From Candidatus Brocadia sapporoensis (lineage in GTDB: Bacteria > Planctomycetota > Brocadiia > Brocadiales > Brocadiaceae): 64,000 nucleotides of DNA. Of this stretch, positions 27,039 through 36,829 are shown one piece after another. Numbering within the stretch: position 1 is the first letter of the stretch; each line of letters begins with the position of its first letter. The notes beneath the pieces are model-generated. The model had not been told where the DNA came from. It did not search any database and worked only from the letters and a program-made list of their open reading frames with translations. Where the stretch lies: contig NZ_MJUW02000122.1 in the NCBI RefSeq assembly GCF_001753675.2, forward strand, positions 1 to 64,000, written 5' to 3'. The position numbers and the translations under genes are program-made.

Positions 27039-27640
27039 GTTTTTACTCCTATAGAATCTAACAATTTTACGAACGAATTCATTTCAGGAACTAAAAATAG
27101 ATAACATTCAAGTTCAGTACCACTAATTTCAAATATCGTTTCTATCAGCAAAAGCTTATCATCGATCATGCCTTGTTCTAGTACGAGGTTTGTAAATATA
27201 ACCCCTGCATAATCATTATGTACTTGTGGTGGCTGTGGAATTAACTGTGCATTAAAATCCGAGACTAATGCATTGCTGATGTGACTAGCAAGAATGTTTC
27301 CTAGCTCCTGTATCGCACTTTCAGTAAAAACATCGCATTCTTTTGAAGTTCCTATGCGTTGCCGAAGAAACAGATCCGTGAGAATTAATGATCCTTCCAG
27401 TGGTAACATAAATAAAAGCTTGCAGCCTTCATTTCCCTTAAAATTAACCATCACGCTTATCATTTCTCTTTGATCTTCATTCATCTTCTCGGTAGTCTCA
27501 CCAAAATCCGCAATGGATATTTTTGAAAGAGAAATTCTTGCGCCTGTCCTTAGAGATTTGGATAATGCTCTGGAAGCACGATCAATACTGAGGCTTGACA
27601 TGATCTCCAATATCTTTAGACGATCTTGAGTAATGTTCAT
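27035..27640 (-). CDS. cheC: CheC-family CheY-P phosphatase
   Basis: A 201-residue protein. Motif TESAIQELGNILASHISNAL contains the phosphatase signature ExxN, followed by a Pro-rich stretch IPQPPQV at the expected spacing. The hydrophobic strands GCKLLFMLPLEGSLIL and LLIETIFEISGTELECYLFLV are typical of the CheC/CheX fold. A second ExxN motif is not evident, so it may have one active site rather than two. It lies between cheD and cheY; CheC and CheD often form a complex. Activity on the adjacent CheY is inferred. Confidence 0.85.
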   Translation of the reverse strand: MNITQDRLKILEIMSSLSIDRASRALSKSLRTGARISLSKISIADFGETTEKMNEDQREMISVMVNFKGNEGCKLLFMLPLEGSLILTDLFLRQRIGTSKECDVFTESAIQELGNILASHISNALVSDFNAQLIPQPPQVHNDYAGVIFTNLVLEQGMIDDKLLLIETIFEISGTELECYLFLVPEMNSFVKLLDSIGVKT

Positions 27641-27668
27641 CTTTTACCTCTCCCATTCTATTTAATTT

Positions 27669-28148
27669 TTAATAGACTATGACTGATTCGCCAAATACGC
27701 GGCATGTCACATCCCCGGTTTCTGTATCAAACAAAATATTGTATCCTTTTACACCGCCAGTCCTCGACGCTGCTATCCTGATACCTTCTTTTTTCAATAT
27801 CTGTCGCACCTCTAATTCATTTGATTCTCCTATATTAAACAGGCCATTGGTTTCAAACATCTTTGCACCCCCAAAGATCTTTGCATAAAGAGATCCTCTG
27901 GATGCACCCGTATGCGTAACCATTTGATAAATAAAATAGGGCAGTCCAGTATTGGCATATTTAGTTATCTTTAAATCATTACCGCTTTTCCTGGGCAACA
28001 TAACATGCAAGAGCCCGCCGATTTTATTGATGGGGTCGTGTAATACTACGCCAATACAGGAACCTAATAATGTCTTTAATACATGTGGTGCTTGTGTAAT
28101 CTTTAAATCGCCGACGCCAACGGTAATCATACGCTCAGTATTATCCAC
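27669..28148 (-). CDS. cheD: Chemoreceptor glutamine deamidase CheD
   Basis: A 159-residue protein starting with GTG (AAAGGAATTTTCAG upstream). Catalytic Cys in TLLGSCIGVVLHD and His in GGLLHVMLPRKSG are visible; RGSLYAKIFGGAKMF and GGVKGYNILFDTETG complete the family pattern. CheD deamidates receptor glutamines and binds CheC. The gene order D-C-Y is the arrangement expected for an adaptation module using the CheC/CheD/CheY-P loop. Confidence 0.95.
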   Translation of the reverse strand: MDNTERMITVGVGDLKITQAPHVLKTLLGSCIGVVLHDPINKIGGLLHVMLPRKSGNDLKITKYANTGLPYFIYQMVTHTGASRGSLYAKIFGGAKMFETNGLFNIGESNELEVRQILKKEGIRIAASRTGGVKGYNILFDTETGDVTCRVFGESVIVY

Positions 28149-28348
28149 CTGAAAATTCCTTTCTCGAAGTGACCATTCGGATTAACGGCATAGATGCTTA
28201 AATTATTTGCTCAAGAAGAGATTCCTTTTGATTTCAAATCCGGCTACCCTGAAGTATGCCAATAAACCGTGTTTGCCGTTTTAAGCCAACAACCTTTTTG
28301 TGTATTATGACTTTTGCGGCTAGCACGGGATAGTCACACTTTCAGGCG

Positions 28349-30091
28349 TTAAAAATCCTTAAAATCATTGCTAAGCGGTATTAGTTCTTCCGGCGTTCTA
28401 ATGGTTACTTTTTTTCTTTCTTTTGAACCATTTCCACTCTTTCTTTCGTCGAGGTTTAAAGAGGTATTTGCTTTCTTGACCTGTGCAGATTGCTTACTTC
28501 CATTGACAATTATCTCTTTTCGTGAGGAACGGGGTTTCTTTTCAAAGGTAATACGTGATTGGAGTTGTTCAGAGTCCTCTAACTCATTGTCATTATGTCC
28601 AATTTCCAAAGCCAGTTCCTGTATAATTGATTTCAGATTTTCTGCCTGTGCGGATAGCTCTTCACTCGATGATGCCAATTCTTCGGCGTTAGCCGCATTC
28701 TGTTGTGTAACGACGTCTACCGCCGTAACTGCCTTGGATATCTGACCGATTCCATCCGATTGTTCCTGCGAGGCAGCGGCAATTTCACCGGCTAAGTCCG
28801 TGACCTTCTTTGCCTCTGTTGCAATTTCTCTGAGATTGGCTGCGAACTGATCAGAAATCTTTGCAGCATTTTCACTACTTACTACCCTTGAATTGATTAA
28901 ATCTGCAGTTTCCTTAGATGCTACAGAACACCTTTGCGCAAGATTGCGTACCTCCTCTGCTACAACGGCAAATCCCTTTCCGTGTTCTCCTGCCCGTGCT
29001 GCCTCAACGGCTGCATTGAGAGCAAGGAGATTCGTTTGAAATGCTATTTCATCAATTGATTTGATTATCGAAAGAATTTTATCGTTGCCCGAATTTAGAT
29101 CTCGCATCGTTGTCTGCAAGGTATCCAGTGCCTCATTTCCACTTTCCGCAGATATTTTTGTCTTTATTGCAAGTTGGTTGGCTTCCTTCGCATTATCAGC
29201 ATTTTTCATTGTCATAGAGGCCATTTCTTCGATTGAGGCAGAAGTTTCCTCAATTGACGATGCCTGCTGTGATGCCCCATCAGCGAGGGATTGACTGGAA
29301 GAAGAAATCTGGTTTGCTGCCGATGAAACCTCTTCTGCACCATTTTTTAAATTGTAAACTAACCTTTTAAGTAAGGACACGATACTCCTGGCTATGAGAA
29401 AGACGATGGTCCCTACCAGTATCACGTAAACTCCGTTTCCTAAGATGTTAAAATTTCTATTGGAGGCAATTGCTGAATTTATGGTATCCATTGGCGCCAT
29501 TACGCTTATCCCGCCGCGGATATCTCCTAGTTTGTAATTTTCCATTTGTCTGCCGGTAAGGTCTTTTCCATCACCAGTTGGACTTGTTGCCGGATCACCA
29601 TGACATTTCAGACATGCCTCTTCGATTTTTAAGGGTACTACGAATCGAAAGACCTCTGATCCGTTTTCCAATTTTGCTATTTCAGAGATGTCTTTTAAAT
29701 TTTGATCTTTCTCAAATTTTTCTAACTGCTGAATCTCCCATGCATCAGGTTTGTTTAATGGGTTTCTGTATTTAATACTCGTCTGTTTCATCTTAAAGAT
29801 GGTTTTTTGGCTGAAATCTTCAGAAATCTCACGTCCTACAAGCGCAGGAAATACACCTTTGAATTCAAAGCCACCTTTTGAATCCGTGTTTATTAACTTT
29901 TGTTTCTCCGCAATCACTTTTCTGGCAGAGATGAGTTGATCCGCCATCATTTTAGCCTGTTTTTGCACTTCTACCAACATTTGTGCTTTCTGTTTTTTCG
30001 TGTTGATGTATGTCAAGATACTAGTCGATATCACAAGCACTGAGACGATGGTAACAATAAGTCTTGTCATTATAGTCATTTTGCCAAACAT
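28349..30091 (-). CDS. Methyl-accepting chemotaxis protein with c-haem (DUF3365-type) sensor
   Basis: A 580-residue receptor. TM1 is about residues 8-28. The periplasmic domain (about 30-215) resembles DUF3365/Tll0287 sensors and has a CLKCH haem-attachment motif at residues 160-164. TM2 is about 220-243. The cytoplasmic part has the hairpin core with [20 protein letters not shown] near residue 355 and many Ala/Gln/Glu methylation-like repeats. It ends with PLSNDFKDF, very similar to the tail of the other receptor in this locus (TYNEFKDF), perhaps an adaptation-enzyme tether. Good ribosome site (GGGAGA). It probably detects redox state, a gas or a small ligand through covalently bound haem. 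Confidence 0.92.
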   Translation of the reverse strand: MFGKMTIMTRLIVTIVSVLVISTSILTYINTKKQKAQMLVEVQKQAKMMADQLISARKVIAEKQKLINTDSKGGFEFKGVFPALVGREISEDFSQKTIFKMKQTSIKYRNPLNKPDAWEIQQLEKFEKDQNLKDISEIAKLENGSEVFRFVVPLKIEEACLKCHGDPATSPTGDGKDLTGRQMENYKLGDIRGGISVMAPMDTINSAIASNRNFNILGNGVYVILVGTIVFLIARSIVSLLKRLVYNLKNGAEEVSSAANQISSSSQSLADGASQQASSIEETSASIEEMASMTMKNADNAKEANQLAIKTKISAESGNEALDTLQTTMRDLNSGNDKILSIIKSIDEIAFQTNLLALNAAVEAARAGEHGKGFAVVAEEVRNLAQRCSVASKETADLINSRVVSSENAAKISDQFAANLREIATEAKKVTDLAGEIAAASQEQSDGIGQISKAVTAVDVVTQQNAANAEELASSSEELSAQAENLKSIIQELALEIGHNDNELEDSEQLQSRITFEKKPRSSRKEIIVNGSKQSAQVKKANTSLNLDERKSGNGSKERKKVTIRTPEELIPLSNDFKDF

Positions 30092-30336
30092 TTTTTTTCT
30101 CCCGTTTTTTCATTTTGTTATTGTTCTGTTGTTATGCCTTTTACGCAGCTACTTAGGTTATCAGGTTCTTGGCTAGTTGTTTTATCTTTTTCATAATTCT
30201 TAGGATAACTGATAGTCCATGGATGGCAGTATGTGTTTTTTTCCTTGATTATAGACTTCTTTGGATCCATAGGATGATTCTATGCTCTTCATCCAGAACT
30301 ATATAAAGTATGCTCTGAACCCTCATACAAGGCAGT

Positions 30337-30399
30337 TCAATATAACATGCCGTAAGAACTGAATGGGCTTGGTGTTTGTACCGCGGCAATATTACGCAT
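30337..30399 (-). CDS. Possible 20-residue peptide
   Basis: A short open frame with AGGAG five bases before the ATG, encoding MRNIAAVQTPSPFSSYGMLY, located after cheW and before the haem receptor. No family recognised. The remaining sequence 30092-30440 holds no further clear feature. The call rests on the ribosome site alone. Confidence 0.25.
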   Translation of the reverse strand: MRNIAAVQTPSPFSSYGMLY

Positions 30400-30440
30400 C
30401 GATGCTCCTAAGCAATTATTTGATATAAAGAATCTGAATA

Positions 30441-30953
30441 TTAACTGACACTGGTCAGATTCTCGACCATACCAATCTCTTCCGTACCTACGACCTTATC
30501 GATGTCGAGAAGAATTTTTACCTTGTTCCTTATCTTCGCCATGCCCAAAAAGATTTCCGTATTTATACCCTCTCCAAGGTGAGGTGCGGGTTCCAGATCC
30601 TCACTACTGACGTCAAGTACTTCTGAAACTGTATCTACAAGAACTCCGGTGAGTTTGTTTTTGACTTCCACAACTATGATGCATGTTTCTTTTGTGTGGT
30701 CAGTCTCTTGAAATCCGAATTTTAATCTTAAGTCTACTACGGGAATCACCTTTCCCCTGAGATTGATTACTCCCTTCATGTAACCTGGGGTCTGAGGCAC
30801 GGGTGTTATATTCATAATGCCTATAATTTCTCGTACTTTTAATATCTCTATGCCGTACTCCTCACCGCACAGCACAAAGGTAAGGTATTTTCCTTCACGA
30901 GACGTCGCATCCATGGCATCTGATTTTTTCTTTTGTTCCATTACTGCCTGCAT
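30441..30953 (-). CDS. cheW: Chemotaxis coupling protein CheW
   Basis: About 170 residues from ATG at 30953 (AAAGGAAAAACAC upstream); a 45-base longer frame is possible but lacks a ribosome site. It has a single CheW/SH3-like domain: KYLTFVLCGEEYGIEILKVR, MKGVINLRGKVIPVVDLRLK and VKILLDIDKVVG. CheW bridges receptors and the CheA kinase. It follows the hemerythrin gene by 45 bases, so those two genes may be co-expressed. Confidence 0.95.
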   Translation of the reverse strand: MQAVMEQKKKSDAMDATSREGKYLTFVLCGEEYGIEILKVREIIGIMNITPVPQTPGYMKGVINLRGKVIPVVDLRLKFGFQETDHTKETCIIVVEVKNKLTGVLVDTVSEVLDVSSEDLEPAPHLGEGINTEIFLGMAKIRNKVKILLDIDKVVGTEEIGMVENLTSVS

Positions 30954-30998
30954 GTGTTTTTCCTTTCTTTTATTAAATGGAATGTGTAGAAAATGCAA

Positions 30999-31403
30999 TT
31001 ACACCTTCATCTTCAAAAACGCACCGATTTTTTTATCCTCGTTCCCGATGTGATTTGTCAGCCAGTTACATATTTTTTGTTGTACTTGGATTACCAGATG
31101 TGGGGTAACACCTTTTGTTTCAAATTCTTTTTTTAAGGCAGAAAAGTCTTTTATAAACAACGCATGCTCTGCCTTCTGCGATGGAAGGCCATCGTAGTTA
31201 TTCTTCGCCATAATTGCCTCTTCCGCACTGAAATGCTTTACGACATAATCTGCTAAAAACACTATTACTTTACCCACTTCATCCCTCCCCTTACCCTGTG
31301 CCATTGCGCTCAGCAGATTGTTTACTCTGCTAAATATTCCTTTATGCTGTTCGTCAATTGTACCTACCCCTACCGACAAGCTTTCAGTCCATTGAATTGC
31401 CAT
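30999..31403 (-). CDS. Bacteriohemerythrin
   Basis: About 134 residues from ATG at 31403 (GAAAGGAGAAAA upstream). It is a four-helix bundle with the di-iron ligands: His in TIDEQHKGIF, His and Glu in VVKHFSAEEAIM, His in KAEHALFIKDF and His and Asp in LTNHIGNEDKKIG. It reversibly binds O2. Its place between a receptor and cheW suggests a role in oxygen sensing, buffering or protection in the chemotaxis system of an anaerobe; this is inference. Confidence 0.95.
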   Translation of the reverse strand: MAIQWTESLSVGVGTIDEQHKGIFSRVNNLLSAMAQGKGRDEVGKVIVFLADYVVKHFSAEEAIMAKNNYDGLPSQKAEHALFIKDFSALKKEFETKGVTPHLVIQVQQKICNWLTNHIGNEDKKIGAFLKMKV

Positions 31404-31448
31404 TTTTTCTCCTTTCGTAATGTTAAAGAATTTCAAGGTTACGGTTGT

Positions 31449-31471
31449 AGAGCGACGAGGCTTGTCGCTCT
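31449..31471. repeat. AGAGCGAC/GTCGCTCT hairpin
   Basis: Eight-base perfect arms around a GAGGCTT loop between the Cache receptor and hemerythrin genes. It has no U-tract; it may be an intergenic palindrome or weak attenuator. Confidence 0.4.
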
Positions 31472-31511
31472 GCATTAAGAAAGCCGTCTAAAGACCTGAT
31501 TTACACCATAT

Positions 31512-33671
31512 TTAAAAATCTTTAAATTCATTATACGTCATGGGGATTATACGATTGGACTTAGTAGCCGAGACAACATGTTTATTTTTGTTCTCTCCCT
31601 GCAAGCTTTCGTCCAGTACATCGTGATGAAATTCATTGCCGTCTTTGCGCTTGTTTCCCCACGTAGTGCGGTAGTCTGGCTTTTTTCGGGCGGATACGGT
31701 TCTTTTGCTCGGATGGAGGAATACCTCCTTTTTCGATGACCGCGTCTTCTCCTTCGTTGAACCTTCTGTTTGTTCCTTATCGGTACCAACTTCTCTGGCG
31801 ATTCTGCTCACAAGCGAATTCAGACTTTCTGCCTGTGCGGAAAGTTCTTCACTGAACGATGCTGTCTCCTCAGCGTTTGCGGCGTTTTGCTGGATAACTT
31901 GATCCATCTGGGTAACTGCCTTGCCGACCTGGTCTATTCCATCTGCCTGCTCCTTCGAAGCGTTCGTTATCTCATTTACAAGATCGGTAACTTTCTTTGC
32001 CTTTGTAACGATTTCTTTGAGGATTTTGCTTGATTGTTTAACAAGGTCTGTGCCAGAATTAACCTTCTTTGCACTATCTTCAATCAGTCGGGCAATGTCC
32101 TTTGCTGCACTCGCGCACCTCTGAGCAAGATTTCGCACCTCTTCGGCAACCACGGCAAAACCTTTTCCATGTTCCCCTGCTCTTGCAGCCTCTACGGCAG
32201 CGTTGAGTGCCAAGAGGTTGGTTTGAAAGGCAATGCCGTCAATAACCTTGATAATGCTTACGATATTATTGCTACTTTCATTGATTTCCTGCATGGAGTC
32301 ATTTACCTTAGTGATGGACTCATCACCAGTCTGGGCGGACAGATAGCAGGAGGTTGCTAATTCGAATGACTTGTGGGCATTCTCTGCATTCTGTTTGGTC
32401 ATAGAGGACATCTCTTCCATAGATGAAGAAGTCTCTTCAATTGAGGCTGCTTGTTCCGATGCCCCCTGTGCAAGACTCTGGCTCGATGCTGAAATTTGTT
32501 CTGAAGCAGAGGCTACCTGCGTAGAACTCTCGGTCAAGTCATCCAGGAGTGCCCTGAAAAGTCCTGATATCTTGTTTGTAATCTTGACGACAATGATACC
32601 TAACCCGGTGACAAAGACTGCCGAAGCGATGCCAATAATAATAATCAATTTCCGTAAGTCATCAACAGCTTTGAACGCCTCTGTTCTGCCGATCTCAGCT
32701 ATAATTACCCAATTCATGCCGAGTACATTAATCGGTGCATATGCACTCAAAACAGGTACGCAGCGATAATCGTTAATAATCTTACAGTCGCTTTTCCCAC
32801 CGGCGGCCTCTTTTACAGCCTCTGTATCAACCTTATTAACCAAAATTGTGGATTTTTCTGAGAATCTTGAATTGGAACGCATCAGTCTATCCGAACCTAC
32901 CAGATAGGTCTCTCCCGTTTCTCCAAGACCTGAGCGTTCTTGCATGATGGCATCAATTTCACTGATAGGCATCTGGAATATGAGTACACCTACCTTCTGA
33001 TTACCGTCATAGATTGGAGAGGCAATAAAAGAGGCGGGGTCTCTATTTGAAGGGGCATAAGATTCAAAATCGGCCAGTTTTATATAGTTACGCGCATTGG
33101 CCGCATTCGCGGAGTCAACATCCTTATACAATCTCGCAATATTTGTTGTATTATAGGGACCAGTAACTATATTGGAGCCAAAATCCAGTTCTTTAAAAAC
33201 GGTATAAAGGACATTCCCTGTATCAGCATCTACAAGGAAAATATCATGATATGCATTTTCTTCGAGGTATTGTTTGAAGATAGGGTGAAGGCGTGCATGT
33301 AACTTGCTATAATTACTGCCGTCCTGTGCATCAACATATTCCAGTTTCTTCCCGGCCGGGAATGGATTTTTCGTAATATACAATTCCCGAATCTTTTCAG
33401 CCCCCAACTCGTAAAACGCCTTTTTAAATTCCTTTACGGCATTGATGGCCATTTCATTTCGTGCAAGAGTTATTGCATCGCTTTTTCTCTTTGTGAACCA
33501 ATCATCAATAAAGGCTTGCTTGATATTTCTCACAGAAACTAACTGATTAAATGCTTGTTTTTCCAATGCCTTGCTGGAGCTATAATAGCTTAATATTCCG
33601 ATAGCAATCAAAGGTACTAAACCACCAATTATAAATAGTGAGATAGTCTTTGTACTTAAATTCATCTTCAC
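31512..33671 (-). CDS. Methyl-accepting chemotaxis protein with dCache sensor
   Basis: A 719-residue receptor with TM1 about residues 9-29, a long periplasmic domain (30-335) of double-Cache type containing [40 protein letters not shown] and [18 protein letters not shown]2 about 340-362, then the cytoplasmic signalling hairpin with [20 protein letters not shown]. It ends in TYNEFKDF. A small periplasmic ligand is expected but cannot be named. Start is GTG at 33671 (or ATG two codons later) behind GGAGAAG. It sits between cheA and the hemerythrin gene. Confidence 0.95.
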   Translation of the reverse strand: MKMNLSTKTISLFIIGGLVPLIAIGILSYYSSSKALEKQAFNQLVSVRNIKQAFIDDWFTKRKSDAITLARNEMAINAVKEFKKAFYELGAEKIRELYITKNPFPAGKKLEYVDAQDGSNYSKLHARLHPIFKQYLEENAYHDIFLVDADTGNVLYTVFKELDFGSNIVTGPYNTTNIARLYKDVDSANAANARNYIKLADFESYAPSNRDPASFIASPIYDGNQKVGVLIFQMPISEIDAIMQERSGLGETGETYLVGSDRLMRSNSRFSEKSTILVNKVDTEAVKEAAGGKSDCKIINDYRCVPVLSAYAPINVLGMNWVIIAEIGRTEAFKAVDDLRKLIIIIGIASAVFVTGLGIIVVKITNKISGLFRALLDDLTESSTQVASASEQISASSQSLAQGASEQAASIEETSSSMEEMSSMTKQNAENAHKSFELATSCYLSAQTGDESITKVNDSMQEINESSNNIVSIIKVIDGIAFQTNLLALNAAVEAARAGEHGKGFAVVAEEVRNLAQRCASAAKDIARLIEDSAKKVNSGTDLVKQSSKILKEIVTKAKKVTDLVNEITNASKEQADGIDQVGKAVTQMDQVIQQNAANAEETASFSEELSAQAESLNSLVSRIAREVGTDKEQTEGSTKEKTRSSKKEVFLHPSKRTVSARKKPDYRTTWGNKRKDGNEFHHDVLDESLQGENKNKHVVSATKSNRIIPMTYNEFKDF

Positions 33672-33933
33672 GCAATTCTTCTCCTGCCTTTTAAAGGATT
33701 AATAATATGGGTCTATACATAGTTTTTGAATCTCAGATGTTCTTGATTATATAGAGATCCTTCCTTTCAAATGTGTATGATGAAATAGTTTTAAAATAAG
33801 TAACTTTTGAGCAATCAGCCATCAGGAGTCCGTGGGCTGGGCATCTGGGATCGAGGATTGGACGAAGGATCAATCGTCTAAAAATCGTTGATAAAAAGAC
33901 TGAACCTTATCCTTGATCCCTGATACCGGATCG
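33672..33933. other. Spacer between cheA and Cache receptor
   Basis: A 262-base gap without gene. It holds no clear hairpin with a U-tract; a promoter for the receptor may lie here, but I cannot point to a good one. Confidence 0.35.
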
Positions 33934-35733
33934 CTAATTTAACGCCATACTCATAATGCCCCCTACATCAAGGATAAGGCCTACGTGTCCATCTCCAAGT
34001 ATAGCGCTGCCGGAGATTCCTCTAATATTGCAGAACGGTTCTCCCAGGCTCTTAATGACTATCTGTTGTTGGCCAAGGAGGTCGTCGACAAGGATTCCAC
34101 ACCTTCGTCCCTCACCTTCAACGATTAAAATGAGGGCATCCCAAGGATCTGTTTTTTTTGGTTTAACGTTATACAAATTGTGGAGCCGCAACATAGGCAG
34201 CAAATTGCCGCGCACGTTAATCAGCTCGCCGCGCTGTTGTACGGTGGAAATGTCTTCCTTCTTTGGACGAATGGATTCTTCAATAGAAAGCATGGGAACG
34301 ATATATTTTTCTGAGCCGACCTGTACAATCATGCCATCGATAATTGCCAGAGTAAGTGGTAACTTAATAGAAATTTTGGTGCCTTTTCCTTCTATCGTGG
34401 AAATCTCGACCTTTCCTCGTAACCGTTCAACATTCTTTTTTACAACATCCATGCCTACTCCACGTCCTGAAACGTCGGTTACCTTTTCCGCTGTAGAGAA
34501 TCCGGCGGCAAAGATGAGATTATAGATTTGTTGATCGGAGAGTGAGGTATCTTCCTCAATCAATCCTTTTTCAAGAGCCTTCTTCAAAATTTTTTCTTTG
34601 CAAAGACCTTTGCCATCGTCTTCAATTTCAATAACGATATTTCCACTACGATGGAATGCGTTTAATCGAACAATGCCTTCGGAGGGTTTTCCTTTCGTCA
34701 TCCGCTCATTTTGAGACTCAAGCCCATGATCTATTGAGTTTCTGATAATATGCACCAGCGGGTCGCCGATCTCTTCGATAACGGTCCTATCCAGCTCTGT
34801 TTCTTCTCCGGAAATTTCCAATCGCACCTTTTTGCCTACCTTTGTGGAAACATCCCGTACCAGCCTGGCCATCTTTTGAAATGTTGATTTCAAAGGCACC
34901 ATTCTCATGCACATAACCTGATCCTGTATATCCTTGATGATTTTATTGAGGTGGGTAAGATTTTTATTTACGCCGTTATTATTGCTTCCCAACGTATCAC
35001 GAATAAGGGCGTTGGCAATCACCAGTTCACCTATAAGGTTGACAAGGTTGTCCAGCTTTTGAGTATCTACTTTAACGGTATCAGAAGATGGCTTGCCCAC
35101 CATGGATTGGGTCCTGAGCGCTTTTTCTACTCTCTCCTGCGTTGTTATACCTTTCTCAACCAGTATTTCACCTAATCGTTTTCCGTGTGCCTGTTCCTGC
35201 AATGCAATTTCCAGCTGATCTTTACTGATATCGTCGGTTTCCAGTAGTATTTCGCCGATATATTTATCTTTTGGAGAACTTGCTTGGGTATCTTCCGGTT
35301 GAGCCTGGTTCTGATTCTGTCTTAGAATAGCGGAAATTTCAGACAAAAGCGGTTGATAATCAATCACATCTACCGGTGCATCTTTGTTCTCTAGCTTCTT
35401 TGCTATGGTTTCTCTCAGTTTTTTCAGTACATCAACGCCTCCGTAGAGAATTTCAATAATTTCCGGTGTGAGTTTTATTTTTAACTTTCTTGCTTCATCC
35501 AGGAGGGTTTCTAACTCATGACTTACCTTGCCAATATCTTTCATACCCAAAAAACCTGCACTGCCCTTCATGCTATGAATCGGGCGGAATATGCTGTTAA
35601 TAACATCTACATCTTCCGGATTTTTTTCCAACTCCAGTATCTTGGCTTCAACGTCATCCATGTGGTCGTTAGATTCGGCAAGAAATTCTCTAACGATCTC
35701 AACATCATTCATAAAATTTGTATTTTCTTCCAT
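33934..35733 (-). CDS. cheA: Chemotaxis histidine kinase CheA with MshEN-like insert
   Basis: About 599 residues from ATG at 35733. Domains in order: Hpt with the phosphorylated His in FRPIHSMKGSAGFLG (about residue 53); then, in place of a usual P2 domain, YIGEILLETDDISKDQLEIA followed by RLGEILVEKGITTQERVEKA (about 160-210), a pattern like the N-terminal MshEN/GspE-type module; the dimerisation helices KLDNLVNLIGELVIANALI; the ATPase with VHIIRNSIDHGLES (N box) and SGRGVGMDVVKKNVERL (G box); and a C-terminal CheW-like domain. MshEN modules in some proteins bind c-di-GMP, so the insert could tune kinase activity; this is inference. Confidence 0.94.
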   Translation of the reverse strand: MEENTNFMNDVEIVREFLAESNDHMDDVEAKILELEKNPEDVDVINSIFRPIHSMKGSAGFLGMKDIGKVSHELETLLDEARKLKIKLTPEIIEILYGGVDVLKKLRETIAKKLENKDAPVDVIDYQPLLSEISAILRQNQNQAQPEDTQASSPKDKYIGEILLETDDISKDQLEIALQEQAHGKRLGEILVEKGITTQERVEKALRTQSMVGKPSSDTVKVDTQKLDNLVNLIGELVIANALIRDTLGSNNNGVNKNLTHLNKIIKDIQDQVMCMRMVPLKSTFQKMARLVRDVSTKVGKKVRLEISGEETELDRTVIEEIGDPLVHIIRNSIDHGLESQNERMTKGKPSEGIVRLNAFHRSGNIVIEIEDDGKGLCKEKILKKALEKGLIEEDTSLSDQQIYNLIFAAGFSTAEKVTDVSGRGVGMDVVKKNVERLRGKVEISTIEGKGTKISIKLPLTLAIIDGMIVQVGSEKYIVPMLSIEESIRPKKEDISTVQQRGELINVRGNLLPMLRLHNLYNVKPKKTDPWDALILIVEGEGRRCGILVDDLLGQQQIVIKSLGEPFCNIRGISGSAILGDGHVGLILDVGGIMSMALN

Positions 35734-35814
35734 ATCCTTTGTCCCTAAAATCAAAATTTTAAAGAAAACGACAAATCTCTCATTCTGTTTTTTTATTACT
35801 TCTGAGGTAATGTC

Positions 35815-36822
35815 TTATTGACAAGGCAACAATACGTTATTGTTTTTCACATGTTTATCAATTTTCTGAATTAATCTTTGTCTTGTGAAAGGTTTTGCGA
35901 GGAAATCTATAGCGCCAGCCCGAATAGCCTTTATCACATTTTCTTGTGTCGGAGAAGAGGAACATATTATGATTGGTACCGCATTGGATATGGCGTTTCG
36001 TTTAATTCGTTCGCAGAGTGTTATTCCGTCGACACCAGGCATATAAATATCCATCAGCACGAGGTCAACATGGTTTTTTTGGAGTATAGAGAGCGCGTTG
36101 TTAGGATTGTCAGTAACTACGATTTTATATTCGCTACTTAAAAGTTTTCTGACTATTCGCAGATCCGTGTTTGAATCATCTACAACCAGTATAGTGCCCT
36201 TGAATTGTTTATCATTTTCTTCGATGACTTCACAAAAAAACTCTTCACCGATTAGCTTTGGTATGCTTAACATGAATAGGCCGTCATCAAAGCCAAGAAT
36301 TCGCATGGTGACTGTGAGAACAAGATGTTCTTCATTCAAAACTTCTTCGCTGAGTATGGTATTCACATTTTCTTTGTTAATTAATACGGTACTTATTAAT
36401 TTTAAATGAATGGGCTTTGGTAGCTTAGATCTTAATTCGCTATCAAACATACCGCAAACCTGATTCGTAAATTCCTTAAATGCGTCTGTACAATCACCAT
36501 CATAAACACCCTTGCTTACATTTTCTCGTATTATCGCATCCTCAAGAGCTAACAAGAGACTGCCAATTGTGATAGCCTCCTTTACGGCAAAGATTAAATA
36601 CATTTCACCTTTGTAAAACTCTTCGATCGCAAATTTCGCCATTACATAACTCGTGTTAGCTTTCTCAATAAATGAGTTTAGTGTTGTACTTTGTAATGCT
36701 GGATTTGTTAAGAAAAACTGCTTGTTCGTTAGCTTGCCGCAATCAGTACAAATCCGTGGAAAAGTGCTTATCAGCGTTTCCTCGAGCCTGGATGAGGTCT
36801 TTTTATTTAAAGGGTTTTCCAT
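35815..36822 (-). CDS. Response regulator with N-terminal CheC/CheX-like domain
   Basis: A 335-residue protein. The C-terminal receiver (about 210-330) contains GTILVVDDSNTDLRIVRKLL, the phosphoacceptor Asp in LVLMDIYMPGVDG and Lys in DFLAKPF. The N-terminal 200 residues resemble the CheX/CheC fold: a strand-rich segment MYLIFAVKEAITIGSLLL, a helix CTDAFKEFTNQVCGMFDSEL in the place of the phosphatase helix, and VLTVTMRILGFDDGLFMLSI. The catalytic ExxN is seen only as EFTNQ, so activity is uncertain. It is seven bases behind cheX, suggesting co-translation. A phosphatase or adaptor controlled by its own receiver is a reasonable guess. Confidence 0.82.
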   Translation of the reverse strand: MENPLNKKTSSRLEETLISTFPRICTDCGKLTNKQFFLTNPALQSTTLNSFIEKANTSYVMAKFAIEEFYKGEMYLIFAVKEAITIGSLLLALEDAIIRENVSKGVYDGDCTDAFKEFTNQVCGMFDSELRSKLPKPIHLKLISTVLINKENVNTILSEEVLNEEHLVLTVTMRILGFDDGLFMLSIPKLIGEEFFCEVIEENDKQFKGTILVVDDSNTDLRIVRKLLSSEYKIVVTDNPNNALSILQKNHVDLVLMDIYMPGVDGITLCERIKRNAISNAVPIIICSSSPTQENVIKAIRAGAIDFLAKPFTRQRLIQKIDKHVKNNNVLLPCQ

Positions 36823-36829
36823 TGATGAT

